64,000 bases of DNA from Diadema setosum (Eukaryota; Echinodermata; Echinoidea; Diadematoida; Diadematidae), in NCBI GenBank assembly GCA_033980235.1, contig CM067069.1, forward strand, positions 19,526,650-19,590,649, read 5' to 3'. How positions within the stretch are numbered: the first letter of the stretch is position 1; every line of letters begins with the position of its first letter. Below, piece by piece: positions 38,601 through 48,277 of the stretch. A program made the translations under genes and the position numbers. The notes beneath the pieces are model-generated. The model was not told the DNA's origin, did not search any database, and saw only the letters and a list, made by a program, of their open reading frames with translations.

Positions 38601-39662
38601 AATTGGGGGAAAAATCACATAAAATCATATAAACTTCAAGGATATCATTAGTTATATTCAGGCCATTTTATTATTAAAATGGACAAATATACAATATCAT
38701 ACATGCCATATACTAAAATGTCAACATGGAGTTAGCAGATGTCTGTACTGCTTCCATGAAATTAAGTCATAGATTCAGAGATTTACCTGTGCTGTCTCCT
38801 CAACTTTGTGTTGTATCAGGCCACCAAGGAATGGCACACGTATCAACTCCAACCTCTCAAGATTTACGCATCTTGCTAGATTGTCAATCAGGGCAACATA
38901 CTTCAACGCATTGAGTGGCCCAAAGCAGTTCCTCATCACAAATGTCCGCAAGGCGGGGCAAGTAAAACTCTGAAATGGCTGTGAGCTAGTCAACTCCACC
39001 CAATCCAGGGTGACTTCTTCCAGGACAGGACTCTCAGGCAGCTCGGGAAGAGTCACTCCAGTGAGGTGCAGCTGCCGGATAGAGTAACCCGGGGATAGGA
39101 GGAAGTACGGGCGGGCTTCCGGCTCACAGAAGTCCCCGCGGTTGGCAAAGCATCCCAAGTCCAGCTCGGGCATTTGATCCATCAAGGCTTCTGCCAGGTC
39201 CAGGTCGGACACCTCCACCTGGCGGAGGTTGCGGCATCTTTTCAGCTCCCGCAAGATGCCCCGAACCAGCTGGTCTGTGCGGTCAGGATGAAGGTGCAAT
39301 CCATGGATTACCTCAATCTGTGGACACTGCTTGAGGATCTTGACGAAGGAGGAGAGGGTGAAATTGCTGGGGATATGGCCATGCCATTCGTTCTCCGTCA
39401 TGTCAAACCGCTTCAGGACCTTGAGGTAGGACTGGACAGCCAGCTGGAAGTGCCGGTTCAGTCTCTCCAGTGAGATAATTGTCCTCAGAGGCAAGTAGTC
39501 AAAAATTCTTTCCAGGAGCTCCAGAGAAAGTTGGCTGATACGGTCGGGCGCTTCCAGCTTCCCTGCACCACGCTGGGAAGAGCCTTCTGATGTGGGAGCC
39601 GACATCTCCTGCCTGATAACTTTCTGCCGCTTGCTGCCAGTCTTGGCCTTGGCTTTAGGCAT
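23253..39662 (-). CDS. FBXO38: FBXO38, F-box only protein 38, complete, 9 coding exons
   Basis: Coding exons on the - strand, in order, are 39662-38787, 37807-37573, 36663-36490, 36206-34740, 33884-33721, 31590-31439, 29131-29028, 25543-25454 and 23416-23253. They join in phase to 3426 nt, or 1141 residues plus stop; human FBXO38 is about 1190. The F-box lies at about 40-80 ([13 protein letters not shown]). Leucine-rich-repeat-like strands follow, with the conserved [11 protein letters not shown] and [10 protein letters not shown] segments. Next come P-K-P-P-K-G-C and [15 protein letters not shown] long disordered acidic middle (about 500-870) includes a Glu tract, then STSDPV and a second conserved block. 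Known from the family: it is a substrate receptor of SCF (SKP1-CUL1-RBX1) ubiquitin ligases, identified as a KLF7 co-activator and linked to turnover of ZXDA/B and PD-1. The start is the ATG at 39662; a TGA lies upstream in frame if that DNA is not spliced out. Confidence 0.95.
23627..23663. repeat. (CA)n microsatellite
   Basis: About 17 CA units in FBXO38 intron 8. Confidence 0.95.
23671..24873 (-). mobile_element. Hairpin-(CCGT)n element, copy B
   Basis: It is the inverse orientation of copy A: it starts TGTCGCTAAGGCGACTGGTA and ends (GGAC)n followed by CCACTTCGTGGCGGAGGCAT. Near 24427-24485 there is a local inverted duplication of AAGTTTTAATATTTC. It lies in FBXO38 intron 8 in the sense orientation of the gene. 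Confidence 0.8.
25454..25543 (-). CDS. FBXO38: FBXO38 coding exon 8
   Basis: Residues 1058-1087, encoding [11 protein letters not shown], matching the vertebrate M-I-S-D-F-P-W-L-R-S-L. The acceptor is AATAATTAG and the donor is CACAG followed by GTAAGA. Enters and leaves in phase 1. Confidence 0.88.
26278..28989 (-). mobile_element. Hairpin-(CCGT)n element, copy C, interrupted by a 158-bp tandem-array element
   Basis: The left part (26278 to about 26778) and right part (about 28213-28989) together match copy A in reverse. Between them sits the array element at 26779-28212. The right terminus has the CCGGCACCACTTCGTGGCGG hairpin. It is in FBXO38 intron 7. Confidence 0.8.
26779..28212. repeat. 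158-bp tandem array, locus 1, inside its own element
   Basis: Eight units are spaced 158, 157, 158, 158, 158, 158 and 148 bp (positions of TTCTGTGTAG: 26901, 27059, 27216, 27374, 27532, 27690, 27848, 27996). Each contains AGGTCAAAGGTCA-type runs, ATCACATAAAGCAAACGGAA and TAGCATTTTGTAGCAAAATG. The array starts after AAATTACGCGGTGCGTAATA and GTCCCCGC, and ends with (GGAC)n and GGCGGGGAC. It is therefore bounded by short inverted GTCCCCGC / GCGGGGAC. Confidence 0.85.
29028..29131 (-). CDS. FBXO38: FBXO38 coding exon 7
   Basis: Residues 1023-1057, rich in Glu, Asp and Arg. It was placed by phase, by its acceptor (CTCAACAG) and donor (GTGAGATAG), and by its fit between neighbouring conserved exons. 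It is too short for a long reading frame to reveal it. Confidence 0.82.
29172..29196. repeat. (GAT)n microsatellite
   Basis: About seven GAT units in FBXO38 intron 6, close to exon 7. Confidence 0.85.
29465..30090. mobile_element. GTGTTTATACAG foldback-type element
   Basis: It begins GTGTTTATACAGGAGCCTCT and ends CTGTATAAACACAC. GTGTTTATACAG or its inverse also recurs inside (about 29550, 29870 and 29990) next to CTCTCGCATCGG and CATGAGCC repeats. It is non-coding and lies in FBXO38 intron 6. Confidence 0.65.
30359..31381. mobile_element. 1-kb foldback (long inverted repeat) element in an FBXO38 intron
   Basis: ATAATAAAAAGTTTTGGTAC at the left is matched by GTACCAAAACTTTTTATTAT at the right. 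Pairing continues through almost the whole element (for example CTCATGTCTTAG/CTAAGACATGAG, then CTTCAACTTAATTGG), leaving only a few dozen bases near 30870-30900. TTAA lies just outside both ends (30355-30358 and 31382-31385). No coding capacity. Confidence 0.85.
31439..31590 (-). CDS. FBXO38: FBXO38 coding exon 6
   Basis: Residues 973-1022. It encodes L-E-R-E-L-C-G and W-M-H-S-L-S-E-L-N, equivalent to the vertebrate L-E-Q-K-L-F-S-G and W-M-D-T-I-A-N-I-N. The acceptor is CTTTCAG and the donor is AATAG followed by GTCAGTG, phase 2. Confidence 0.9.
31879..32923 (-). mobile_element. Hairpin-(CCGT)n element, copy D
   Basis: It starts TAGATATATCGCTACGGCGA and ends with a long (GGAC)n / GTACGGAC tract at about 32808-32876, then CCGGCCACTTCGTTGCGGAG. 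It is more diverged than copies A-C and lies in FBXO38 intron 5. Confidence 0.8.
33272..33668. mobile_element. 395-bp foldback element in FBXO38 intron 5
   Basis: The left arm starts CTATAATCTAGGTGGAGGAT and pairs with ATCCTCCGCATAGATTATAG at the right end. Arms of about 170 bp surround a short spacer near 33455-33480. Confidence 0.8.
33721..33884 (-). CDS. FBXO38: FBXO38 coding exon 5
   Basis: Residues 918-972. The acceptor is TTTATTTTGAAG and the donor is GTAAGT, phase 0. It aligns with the family's block ending in an R-L-R-P-M-like segment. Confidence 0.88.
34740..36206 (-). CDS. FBXO38: FBXO38 coding exon 4 (large exon: conserved block, acidic disordered middle, STSDPV block)
   Basis: Residues 429-917. 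The 5' part carries [14 protein letters not shown] and the GTGIGVS block. The Gln/Pro-rich, then Ser- and acid-rich centre has a seven-Glu tract encoded near 35041-35062. The 3' part is the conserved [10 protein letters not shown] segment. The acceptor is TTTGCTCAG and the donor is GTGAGTG. Confidence 0.93.
36490..36663 (-). CDS. FBXO38: FBXO38 coding exon 3
   Basis: Residues 371-428, containing [14 protein letters not shown] and VYNCPHL. The acceptor is TTGGTGCAG and the donor is GTAAGC, phase 1 on both sides. Confidence 0.93.
37573..37807 (-). CDS. FBXO38: FBXO38 coding exon 2
   Basis: Residues 293-370, containing L-G-Y-L-L and [12 protein letters not shown], typical of the family. The acceptor is TTCAG and the donor is CTCAG followed by GTGAGG, phase 1. 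Confidence 0.92.
38787..39662 (-). CDS. FBXO38: FBXO38 coding exon 1 (F-box and first repeats)
   Basis: Residues 1-292. A basic Lys/Arg-rich N-terminus ([12 protein letters not shown]) precedes the F-box. The donor is CAG followed by GTAAAT, phase 0. A pyrimidine-rich acceptor-like site (TACTTTGAACAG) lies just upstream of the ATG, so a non-coding first exon is likely. Confidence 0.95.
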
Positions 39663-39985
39663 GCTGAGCTCCTGGGTCGTGGCTGTTCAAAGTAAGTAAA
39701 AATACTGTTGATGATAAGGCTTACAGGCTTAACAGAAATGTGTTCCATACTTTGTCAACGGGTAAACATACAAGTGTATTTTCGATTTTCCACACAAAAA
39801 AAGGCATATTTGTTTGTTTTCATTTCCATCTAAACAAGATGGCTGGCTAGCCCATATTCAGCTTCGTTAGCTGGTCTGCAACAAGGGATCTAGTTGTTAG
39901 TATACCATGGATTGACCATTTCACCAGGTTAAGCACCCTGATCTTCAAGATGAATGAATGAAGTGGAATCTTTCATGCGCATTAA
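39663..39985. other. FBXO38 upstream flank with a dispersed repeat fragment
   Basis: It contains the probable acceptor of a 5' UTR exon just before the ATG. The segment at about 39835-39975 (GGCTAGCCCATATTCAGCTT, then CACCAGGTTAAGCACCCTG) is an inverted relative of about 56755-56885, so it is a dispersed repeat. Confidence 0.5.
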
Positions 39986-40070
39986 CCCGTTGAGGACGGC
40001 TTGATTTTGCTACAACACGCATTTCCCATAGACACCTGCCCGAGTATACTCGGGACTCGTCCTCAACGGG
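39986..40070. mobile_element. TTAA-flanked MITE, copy 3 of the GAGGACG family
   Basis: Ends CCCGTTGAGGACG and CGTCCTCAACGGG are perfect inverses, and TTAA lies at 39982-39985 and 40071-40074. It is the best preserved of the three copies. Confidence 0.85.
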
Positions 40071-40120
40071 TTAAATGTAAGTGCCTACTTTAGGGCCACT
40101 GAAAATGCATGCAGCATACC

Positions 40121-40490
40121 TTGTTTCAGCAAGGTTGTTCATCGGGAATGTTGCGGTGCCCATTGGTGGTTGAACCATGGCAAGGCGGCACATGCATTCA
40201 ATCTCTGTACACTTAGTCATTTCATCGGACACACAAAGGGTTTGTTTTTCTTCTGCATTTATGCCGATACCATCACACCAGAGTTTGCGATTTCTTGATT
40301 CTTTTTGTGCTTTTTTGGCCATCACGACTCTTACCAGTGGGCACAAGCGCTGTGCACTTTGGAAATATCGCACAGATTTCACATTTTTTATAACAAAATT
40401 TGTGATTTTTGACCAAATTTTGGAGTTTCCTCTGTGGTGAATGACAATGCCAGTGTGTGAAATGATGAGATTTGTGTGTGTTGTGACCAT
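40121..40490 (-). other. Possible first exon or upstream reading frame 5' of FBXO38
   Basis: A - strand open frame starts at 40490. An internal start near 40323 gives a Lys/Arg-rich then Cys-containing peptide (MAKKAQKESRNRKL). The frame meets a good donor (AACAAG then GTATGC) at about 40121. If spliced to the acceptor just before the FBXO38 ATG, this frame would end after about eight more codons. It would then act as an upstream reading frame in the FBXO38 leader. It could equally be a separate small exon or chance. I do not recognise the peptide. Confidence 0.25.
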
Positions 40491-41160
40491 ACAATTTGCT
40501 GGCTTGTGATGTACAATTACTAATGTGCAGTCACATTCTGGCAGGCGGTTAACTTTTTGGACAGCTTACTCTAACTCTTGCTTCTTATACATTGTATACA
40601 GTATCGCATTCGATGAATCCTCCATTCTGATTCGGTGATTGGTCCAAGCAAGGTGCAGTAGATACTACACTGTAGATAGTTTTCACTATACAGTATACTG
40701 TCCAGCATGCATCTACAACTCTAGTAGTTTATCAAAATGGGTGTAAGTGTATCTTGTGTGCTCATCTACAATTTATATGCTTATTGATGCTAATTACTGT
40801 GAATTGCACCTATATAATTATGTCTAGCTTCTATATTTGTGCAGATGCGCACGTGTAGTCATGGCCCATGGTACTGGCAGTCCCCTCTAGCTGTGTGTGT
40901 TAATAATCAATGCTACTAAGTTGCTCACTACAAATTTGTAAGTTGTCAACAATTGAACTACATGTAGATCTGTAGTACACATATACAAATTTAATATAAA
41001 CCAAATTGTACTGTTGAATTTCATGGGCAAAGCAAGAACGTAGTGAACATACAAGACACCAAGTCCTTACATCCACAGCCCAAACAGGCTTTGTTGCGTT
41101 TGGCTTGGGCTGGTCACAAGGTTTTACATGTAGCAGGCAGTAAAATTTTGGGGTGCTGTT

Positions 41161-41479
41161 CGTTATTCCGAAGGTTCGATATTCCAAAGGTTCGTTATTC
41201 CGAAGGTTCGTTATTCCGAAGGTTTGTTAATCCGAAACACACAAATTCCCTATACCTAGAGGTTCGTTAATCCGAAACACACAAATTCCCTATACCTAGA
41301 GGTTCGTTAATCCGAAAATGAAAAAGGGTTCGTTAATCCGAACAGTTGTGGCATTATTTCGAAGGTTCATTATTCCGAAGATTTGTTAATCCGAAAATGA
41401 AATTCGGAAAAACGAACCTTCGGAATAACGAATCTTCGGACTGAAAAGCCTTTGGAATAACGAACCTTCGGAATAACGA
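41161..41479. mobile_element. CGTTATTCCGAAGGTTCG foldback MITE
   Basis: Inverted ends CGTTATTCCGAAGGTTCG and CGAACCTTCGGAATAACG, with many internal copies of GGTTCGTTAATCCGAA. A 44-bp unit containing ACACACAAATTCCCTATACC is duplicated near 41236 and 41280. Confidence 0.8.
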
Positions 41480-42744
41480 CCTGTAACCAAATTTTGGAGG
41501 GTGTTGAGGTGGCTTGCTTTACTTGAATTTGAATGCACGGCTCAATTAAGGTAAAATCTTGAACCCATAAACTCAAAAGGCCCCAAGTAATGTAAAGTGC
41601 ACAACTGCCATAACAATGAGTGTACGGCCATGCCTAAGGTGTAGACAGACAAATCAGTCTGTCCAGAGGGGTTTTTCATCATTTTTTGAGATTTACCGTA
41701 CATTGTACAGCTCTCCTCCATAGACAGACGGAAGAATATCATATACATACATCGCTGTGGGGGCACTCTCAACCACTGTTCCTATGGAATTGGGTGAGGT
41801 ACCTCACTCTTTGCCAACTGCATCTAATTCACAGTCCTAGATCAGCAAATCTGATATTAAATATAGTAAAATCAACATCTCATTTAAAAAAAAACTATAA
41901 GCTTGCACCAGATGTTGAAAATATCCAATATTTGGGTCAAATTTTCATGGAAAAATGACTAGCCCATCAATGTGAAAACTGCTCTGCTCTGCAACATATG
42001 AATGCGCTAAAACTAGCAAATCACATGTGATGTACCATAGTACGTGCAACGGGAATAGTCCCTTCGGCCAATTAGAGGAAGGCTTGAATATGTGCATACC
42101 AAATGGCGACTTACATTGTACAGTAAATGAACAGTGATGTGGCGATTTTGCCGATATGGATACAAATTTCTGTGATCCTAGTTACTTTGAATATCTGTGG
42201 CCTGCAAAAACAAAAGGATCCTTAAGTCGCTGATGGCTGAGCAGAGAAAATCGAGAATGAAGTCAGATCATCAAAATCGGTCAAAATGATTGGATTTCTG
42301 TTTTTGGCACAATTTTGTAGTCTAATGTATTGTCTATTATCTGCTGAAATTTCAAAGCTACAGCTGTAAATGATCAAAGGAAAGGGAAGAAATCAATGTT
42401 TTTCTGGGCCATAATTTTCTGACTTTCAACGAAACAGAAACATGTCTGAAGATTTAGATTAAGCGCCGCAGCTAGACTCCGCTCCTAGCAACGAGGGAAT
42501 GATCTTATTGGTCAGTGCGTGGCATCCTGGTTACCGACTGGTCGTGTGTAGACTGCTGGTGCTAAGCCTGAATGAACATCACAGAGGTTGCTAGGGGAAT
42601 AATTTCTATTGTCAAGAGGTGGAAAGTGTCTTGCCTCCCCTTGATCATGATTGATAACGTCGGAAGGAAAGCTTTGAAGATGGTTTTCTCAAAATGCTGC
42701 TTTCCTAACAACTTGACATGCACTTCGGGTAATAAAATCATCAA
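41480..42744. other. Intergenic, nothing recognised
   Basis: No supported gene or RNA was seen here. The sequence is mostly unique-looking and AT-rich, with a more GC-rich patch at 42460-42600. Confidence 0.5.
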
Positions 42745-42746
42745 TA

Positions 42747-43515
42747 GGGAGTTTTCGATTGGGTGAACGAGAAGGACGTGCCGACGAGTGCAACCGTACG
42801 TCAAGGCGTCACGTCTGTACGTTGACCCGCTGCTAAAACACATTTCGATTTCGGGCGCCGGCGTCACGTCTCGTGGCGTGTGCAGGAGGCAACCTGTGCC
42901 TTGCGTGCATATGCGGAATTTGTGACTTGTTTCTGTACTTGTGATATTTATTTTGTCTTAGACTAGATGCGTATCCTGGGAGGAATTATGTGGATTTTAA
43001 AACATGATGCACGGTAAGACTACTAGGCAAATGCACTGCAGCACTAGCTATGCCAAAAGCACCAAGATCTATTTGCGTACAGCACTACCTGTAAATGCAT
43101 GTGTGGGACTACGGTAGGCAGTTGCAAAGTGCGAAACAGTGAAAACGGGCAAATAAAGTAGGTACCAGAGGCTGTAGTTTGTATGTCAGCGCTGCTGCTG
43201 TGACGTATCAAGATCATAAGCTTTCATGTAATTAGAATATAGATATTCTCTCGAAAGAAAAAGGAAAACAGGTGAAGTGAGCACGGATTTCCCGAGAGTC
43301 ATCGTGCTCTTTCGCACGATACCCGAGAGGAGTGTGACGTCATAGCAAGGTGGGTTGAGCGCCGCACAACCGATTTGGGTGGACGGTGATAACCGGGGTT
43401 AACGCGTTCGAAATTTGTGCGATGAGCCGAAGGTCGACACTCGCGCATGCGCAGTACGTAAAAACTACGTCATAACAGGGTGACGCCTGGCTCAACGTGC
43501 AAATCGAAAAGTCCC
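42747..43515. mobile_element. TA-flanked non-autonomous element, 0.77 kb
   Basis: The left end GGGAGTTTTCGATT and right end AAATCGAAAAGTCCC are inverse with one mismatch, and TA lies outside both (42745-42746 and 43516-43517). The interior is GC-rich and contains GTGACGTCAT-type and GGCGTCACGTC inverted motifs. No coding capacity. Confidence 0.6.
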
Positions 43516-43737
43516 TAATATCTCCGTAACTGAGTACTTTTATGAGTCATGTTATACATGTTTATGAAATTAAAGTGGAAGAGAAAGGAAATAATGTTGT
43601 GTCATTTTCAGAAAATTGTCCTCCCTCAGATCCTTTTGTTAGAGCGGGTCCCATTTCTATTGCACAAGGTGGAAGAGTCACCCAAAATATTGCTGTATAA
43701 TGAGTCATGTCATGTCGAACTTGTTTGAAAATTAAAA

Positions 43738-46700
43738 AAACAAGGAAAAGTAGAAATTACGCGGTGCGTAATATATGTCCCGCCGGAAGTAGCATTTTTT
43801 AGCAAAATGTACAATATACAAATTTGTAGGTCAAAAATCAAGGTCAAAGGTCAAAGAAGTCAAAGGTCAAAATTCTGTGTAGAAGTTTTGAAGCGCTCAC
43901 CTAGTGCCATCACATAAAGCAAACGGAATCAAAATCGGGTAAGAAATGGCGAAGGAGTAGCAATTTGTAGCCAATGTACAATACAGGTAAAAAATCAAGG
44001 TCAAAGAAGTCAAAGGTCAAAATTCTGTGTAGAAGTTTTGAAGTGCTCACCTAGTGCCATCACATAAAGCAAACGGAATCAAAATCGGGTAAGAAATGGC
44101 GAAGGAGTAGCATTTTGTAGCAAAATGTACAAAAAATGTTGGTCAAAAATTAAGGTCAAAGGTCAAAGAAGTCAAAGGTCAAAATTCTGTGTAGAAGTTT
44201 TGAAGCCCTCACCTAGTGCCATCACATAAAGCAATCGGAATCGAAATCGGGTAAGAAATGGCGAAGGAGTAGCATTTTGTAGCAAAATGTACAAAACAGG
44301 TCAAAAATCAAGGTCAAAGGTCAAAGAAATCAAAGGTCAAAATTCTGTGTAGAAGTTTTGAAGTCCTCACCTAGTGCCATCACATAAAGCAAACGGAATC
44401 GAAATCAGGTAAGAAATGGCGAAGGAGTAGCATTTTGTAGCAAAATGTACAAAACCGGTCAAAAATCAAAGTCAAAGGTCAAAGAAGTCAAAGGTCAAAA
44501 TTCTGTGTAGAAGTTTTGAAGCGCTCACCTAGTGCCATCACATAAAGCAAACGGAATCAAAATCGGGTAAGAAATGGCGAAGGAGTAGCATTTTGTAGCA
44601 AAATGTACAAAACAGGTCAAAAATCAAGGTCAAAGGTCAAAGAAGTCAAAGGTCAAAATTCTGTGTAAAAGTTTTGAAGCGCTCACCTAGTGCCATCACA
44701 TAAAGCAAACGGAATCAAAATCGGGTAAGAAATGGCGAAGGAGTAGCATTTTGTAGCAAAATGTACAAAAAATGTACAATTGTGTGTAGGTCAAAAATTA
44801 AGGTCAAAGGTCAAAGAAGTCAAAGGTAAAAATTCTGTGTAGAAGTTTTGAAGCCCTCACCTAGTGCCATCACATAAAGCAATCGGAATCGAAATCGGGT
44901 AAGAAATGGCGAAGGAGTAGCATTTTGTAGCAAAATGTACAAAACAGGTCAAAAATCAAGGTCAAAGGTCAAAGAAGTCAAAGGTCAAAATTCTGTGTAG
45001 AAGTTTTGAAGCCCTCACCTAGTGCCATCACATAAAGCAAACGGAATCGAAATCGGGTAAGAAATGGCGAAGGAGTAGCATTTTGTAGCAAAATGTACAA
45101 TACAGTGAAACCCCGTTATAACGAGGTCTGTGGGACCGGCGATATTACCTCGTTATAACCGTACGCATCAAAAACAAAGAAAAACATAATGATGACGTTG
45201 TAATATACCCATTAACGAAAGTTAAGAACATCCTTTGCGTTTTATTACACAATTATGGCTCATTATTATCGAAAGAATAAAGGGAAATTATTCCATATCT
45301 ATATTATTTTTATTTCTATATTATATTAAAATCAGATTGTATAAAATGCGTTTGTTACATTTTTCTAAACCTCAGCGCAAATAAAGTAACAGCGTTGTTT
45401 AACGTAACTTGTGAGATATTTTTACGCTGTTGGTGTCAAGCGGGAATGCGATAATTTCATGAATCATTTCGGCTGTAATCTTATACAATGCATGATCGTT
45501 GCACCCGAAAGGATTAAAATGCGTTATTTTTTTTTTCTTCCGAAAATCTCTTTGCGTTTTGTACATCCGTTCTTGAAAAATATGCGACAGGATTGAAGTT
45601 AGAAGGTTGTGATCCTTTTTACGCAGATCTGTTCCTCACAGACCATTCTCAAAGAAAGAAAATCTTCATTGTGAAATGCGTTGTTAAAATTGTGATGATG
45701 AACAAACCCAGATTTATTCAAATTGTTAAATGCGTTTGTTTCTTTTTTTGAACACCGATTAAGTAGCTTAACATGCGTTATTTAACTATTTTTACGCTAC
45801 TGTCAACCGGCGAGATCGCGATGATTTCAGAATAACATACATGCGTCGTTTACCGTAACTTGCGGGGTATTTTTACGCTGTTCATGCCCAGCGGGAATGC
45901 GATGATTTCATGAATCATTTCGGCTGAAATCTTATACAATGTATGTTCGTTGCCCCCGAAGGGATTGAAGATGCGTAGTTCATTTTCTTCTTCGCGTTTT
46001 GTACGTCCGTCCTTGAAAAATATGCGACAGGATTGAAGTTAGAAGGTCAAGTTGTGATCCTTTTTACGCAAATCTAGCTGTTCCTCATACACTGTAGACC
46101 ATTCTTAAAGAAAGAAAAATCTTGATTGTGAAATGCGTTGTTAAAATTGTGATAATGAACAAACCCAGATCTATTCAAATTTTTAAATGCGTTTGTTTCT
46201 TCTTCTGAACACCGATTAAAGTAGCTTAACATGCGTTATTCAACTATTTTTACGCTACTGTCATATCCGGCGAGATCGCGATGATTTCAGAGTAACATAC
46301 GTGCGTCGTTTACCGTAACTTGCGAGGTTATTTTACGATGTTGGTGCCCAGCGGGAATGCGATGATTTTATGAATCATTTCGGCTGTAATATCATACAAT
46401 GTATTATCGTTTCGCCCGAAGGGATTAAAGATGCGTTCTTTATCTTCTTCCGAATATCCCTTCGCGTTTTATTTTTACGCTACTGTCACCCGGTGAGATC
46501 GTGATTTCATTAATTATTTCGGCTATAATCATACACTCATATTTGCTAACCAGCACCAGCGAAAGAACTGGAAGTCGGGACTACAAAATGGACAGGATAT
46601 AATGTTGAGTTGCACACGCATTCCAATTTCTGTATTTGCCACGAGTGTCGCTACATGAAAAGTTTTTGAGTGCGTTATCTTTTTTCCCTTGTTGCGCTAT

Positions 46701-47572
46701 CACGCTGGTCTGACCTATAACATTACGCACGCGTGTGATCTCGCGAAAAAGAAAATCGAATGATTATGTTTGATAATTTAGTAGGAACATCTGATGGTAT
46801 TAATGTGTCTTATTGCGTTGTTTAGAAGAAAACATGGAAGGAACTGCTCTCTGCAAAACGGGAAAAAGACATGGATAGCGTGAATTCGATTTTCAATGTT
46901 TCATTTGTCGCGTGTTTGAAAAGCGGCAAGTCAAAAAATGGTACCTCGTTATATCCGATCAAATTTCTTATGTTTTTCTTTATCATGATGCGCTGAAAAT
47001 GTCCTCGTTATAACCGAACTCGTTGTAACCGATTCGTTTTGCCATAGGTTTACACGCAAAGGAAAACGGGACTGACGCGATCACCTCGTTATAAGCGGTT
47101 CCTCGTTATAACCGAACTCGTTATAACGGGGTTTCACTGTACAGGTCAAAAATCAAGGTCAAAGGTCAAAGAAGTCAAAGGTCAAAATTCTGTGTAGCAG
47201 TTTTGAAGCCCTCACCTAGTGCCATCACATAAAGCAAACGGAATCGAAATCGGGTTAGAAATGGCGAAGGAGTAGCATTTTGTAGCAAAATGTACAATAT
47301 AGGTCAAAGGTCAAGGTCAAATGTCACGACTGAAATTCTGTGTAGAAGTTTCAGAGCTCCCATGTAGTGCTATCATATAAAGCAAACAGAATCAAAATTG
47401 GCTCATAAATGACAGAGAAGTGGCAAATTGAAGATTTTGATCACACACGGACGCACACACGGACGGACGCACGGACGCACGGACGCACGGACGCACGGAC
47501 ACACGGACACACACACGTACGGAGCCCGTTTCATAGTCCCCTGCTCGAACTCGTTCGTCGGGGACAAAAAAG
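43738..47572. repeat. 158-bp tandem array, locus 2, split by a pogo-like element
   Basis: Ten units carry TTCTGTGTAG at 43873, 44023, 44185, 44343, 44501, 44659, 44833 and 44991, then after the insertion at 47188 and 47336. The start (AAATTACGCGGTGCGTAATA, GTCCCGCC) and end (GGACGCAC repeats, CGTTCGTCGGGGAC) match locus 1, so this is a second copy of the same element. Units differ more here (period 150-174). Confidence 0.85.
45103..47139. mobile_element. Pogo/Tigger-like non-autonomous DNA transposon, 2.0 kb, inserted in the 158-bp array
   Basis: The ends are CAGTGAAACCCCGTTATAAC and its inverse, with TA at 45101-45102 and 47140-47141. The interior is the reverse complement of the 5019-7188 family, for example GTTTGTTTCTT, GAACACCGATTAA and CGCATGTTAA in reverse. 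No transposase frame. Confidence 0.88.
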
Positions 47573-47582
47573 CTTTATGAAA

Positions 47583-47900
47583 TTTGAGTTTAAATATGGC
47601 AATGACTAATGTTTGGTCCATGTGTAATAGCGGGCAGAGCAGCCCCACAGGAGCAAGGAAGAGAGCCTTCGGTCTGTATAGGATGGGATTCCGTGAAGCC
47701 AGATGTAAGTTGTAGTCTACGAAATTTTGAAGTCTGAAATTTGAGTTTAAATATGGCAATGACTAAAATGTTTGGTCCATGCGTAATAGCGGGCAGAGCA
47801 GCCCCACAGGAGCAAGGAAGAGAGCCTTCGGTCTGTATAGGATGGGATTCCGTGAAGCCAGATGTAGTCTACGCAAAACATATCCCCGACGACCACATAC
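47583..47900 (+). repeat. Direct duplication (157-bp period), possibly coding remnant
   Basis: The block GAGTTTAAATATGGCAATGA at 47586 to GATTCCGTGAAGCCAGATGT recurs 157 bp later at 47743, nearly identical. The second copy is open for 67 codons to 47944 and includes a VKPDVVYAKHIPDDHIQTNF-like peptide; after the stop the same frame stays open for a further stretch. I do not recognise the product. It may be a decayed exon or simply an imperfect tandem duplication. Confidence 0.45.
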
Positions 47901-48277
47901 AAACCAATTTTTCGGTCAAGGCCAACCATGCCTACACTATGTAGCTCGACCAGACGCTGTGTGAACATGGGGGAGCACGGCTTCTGTACAGCAACAGGGC
48001 TGTGGCTGTGCGTATGCTGTGCAGGCCTATTACGCCATGCCCATGCCATGCCATGGTCTGGAATGGTGGTCCTGCACTAGCTCAGTAGCAGCATTGCGTG
48101 CTCATTGCAAAATTGGGCACAATGGCAACCAGGGGGAATGTCATCATTTGGCTAGTGACTTCATATCCCATAGAATCTATTCATAAACCTGTGAGACCCA
48201 GCCCATCCAATTACTAAATTTAATTAAGTTTGCATATGTTTGGCCGTAGAATCTATGTAGTGGTGGTCTATTTAATG

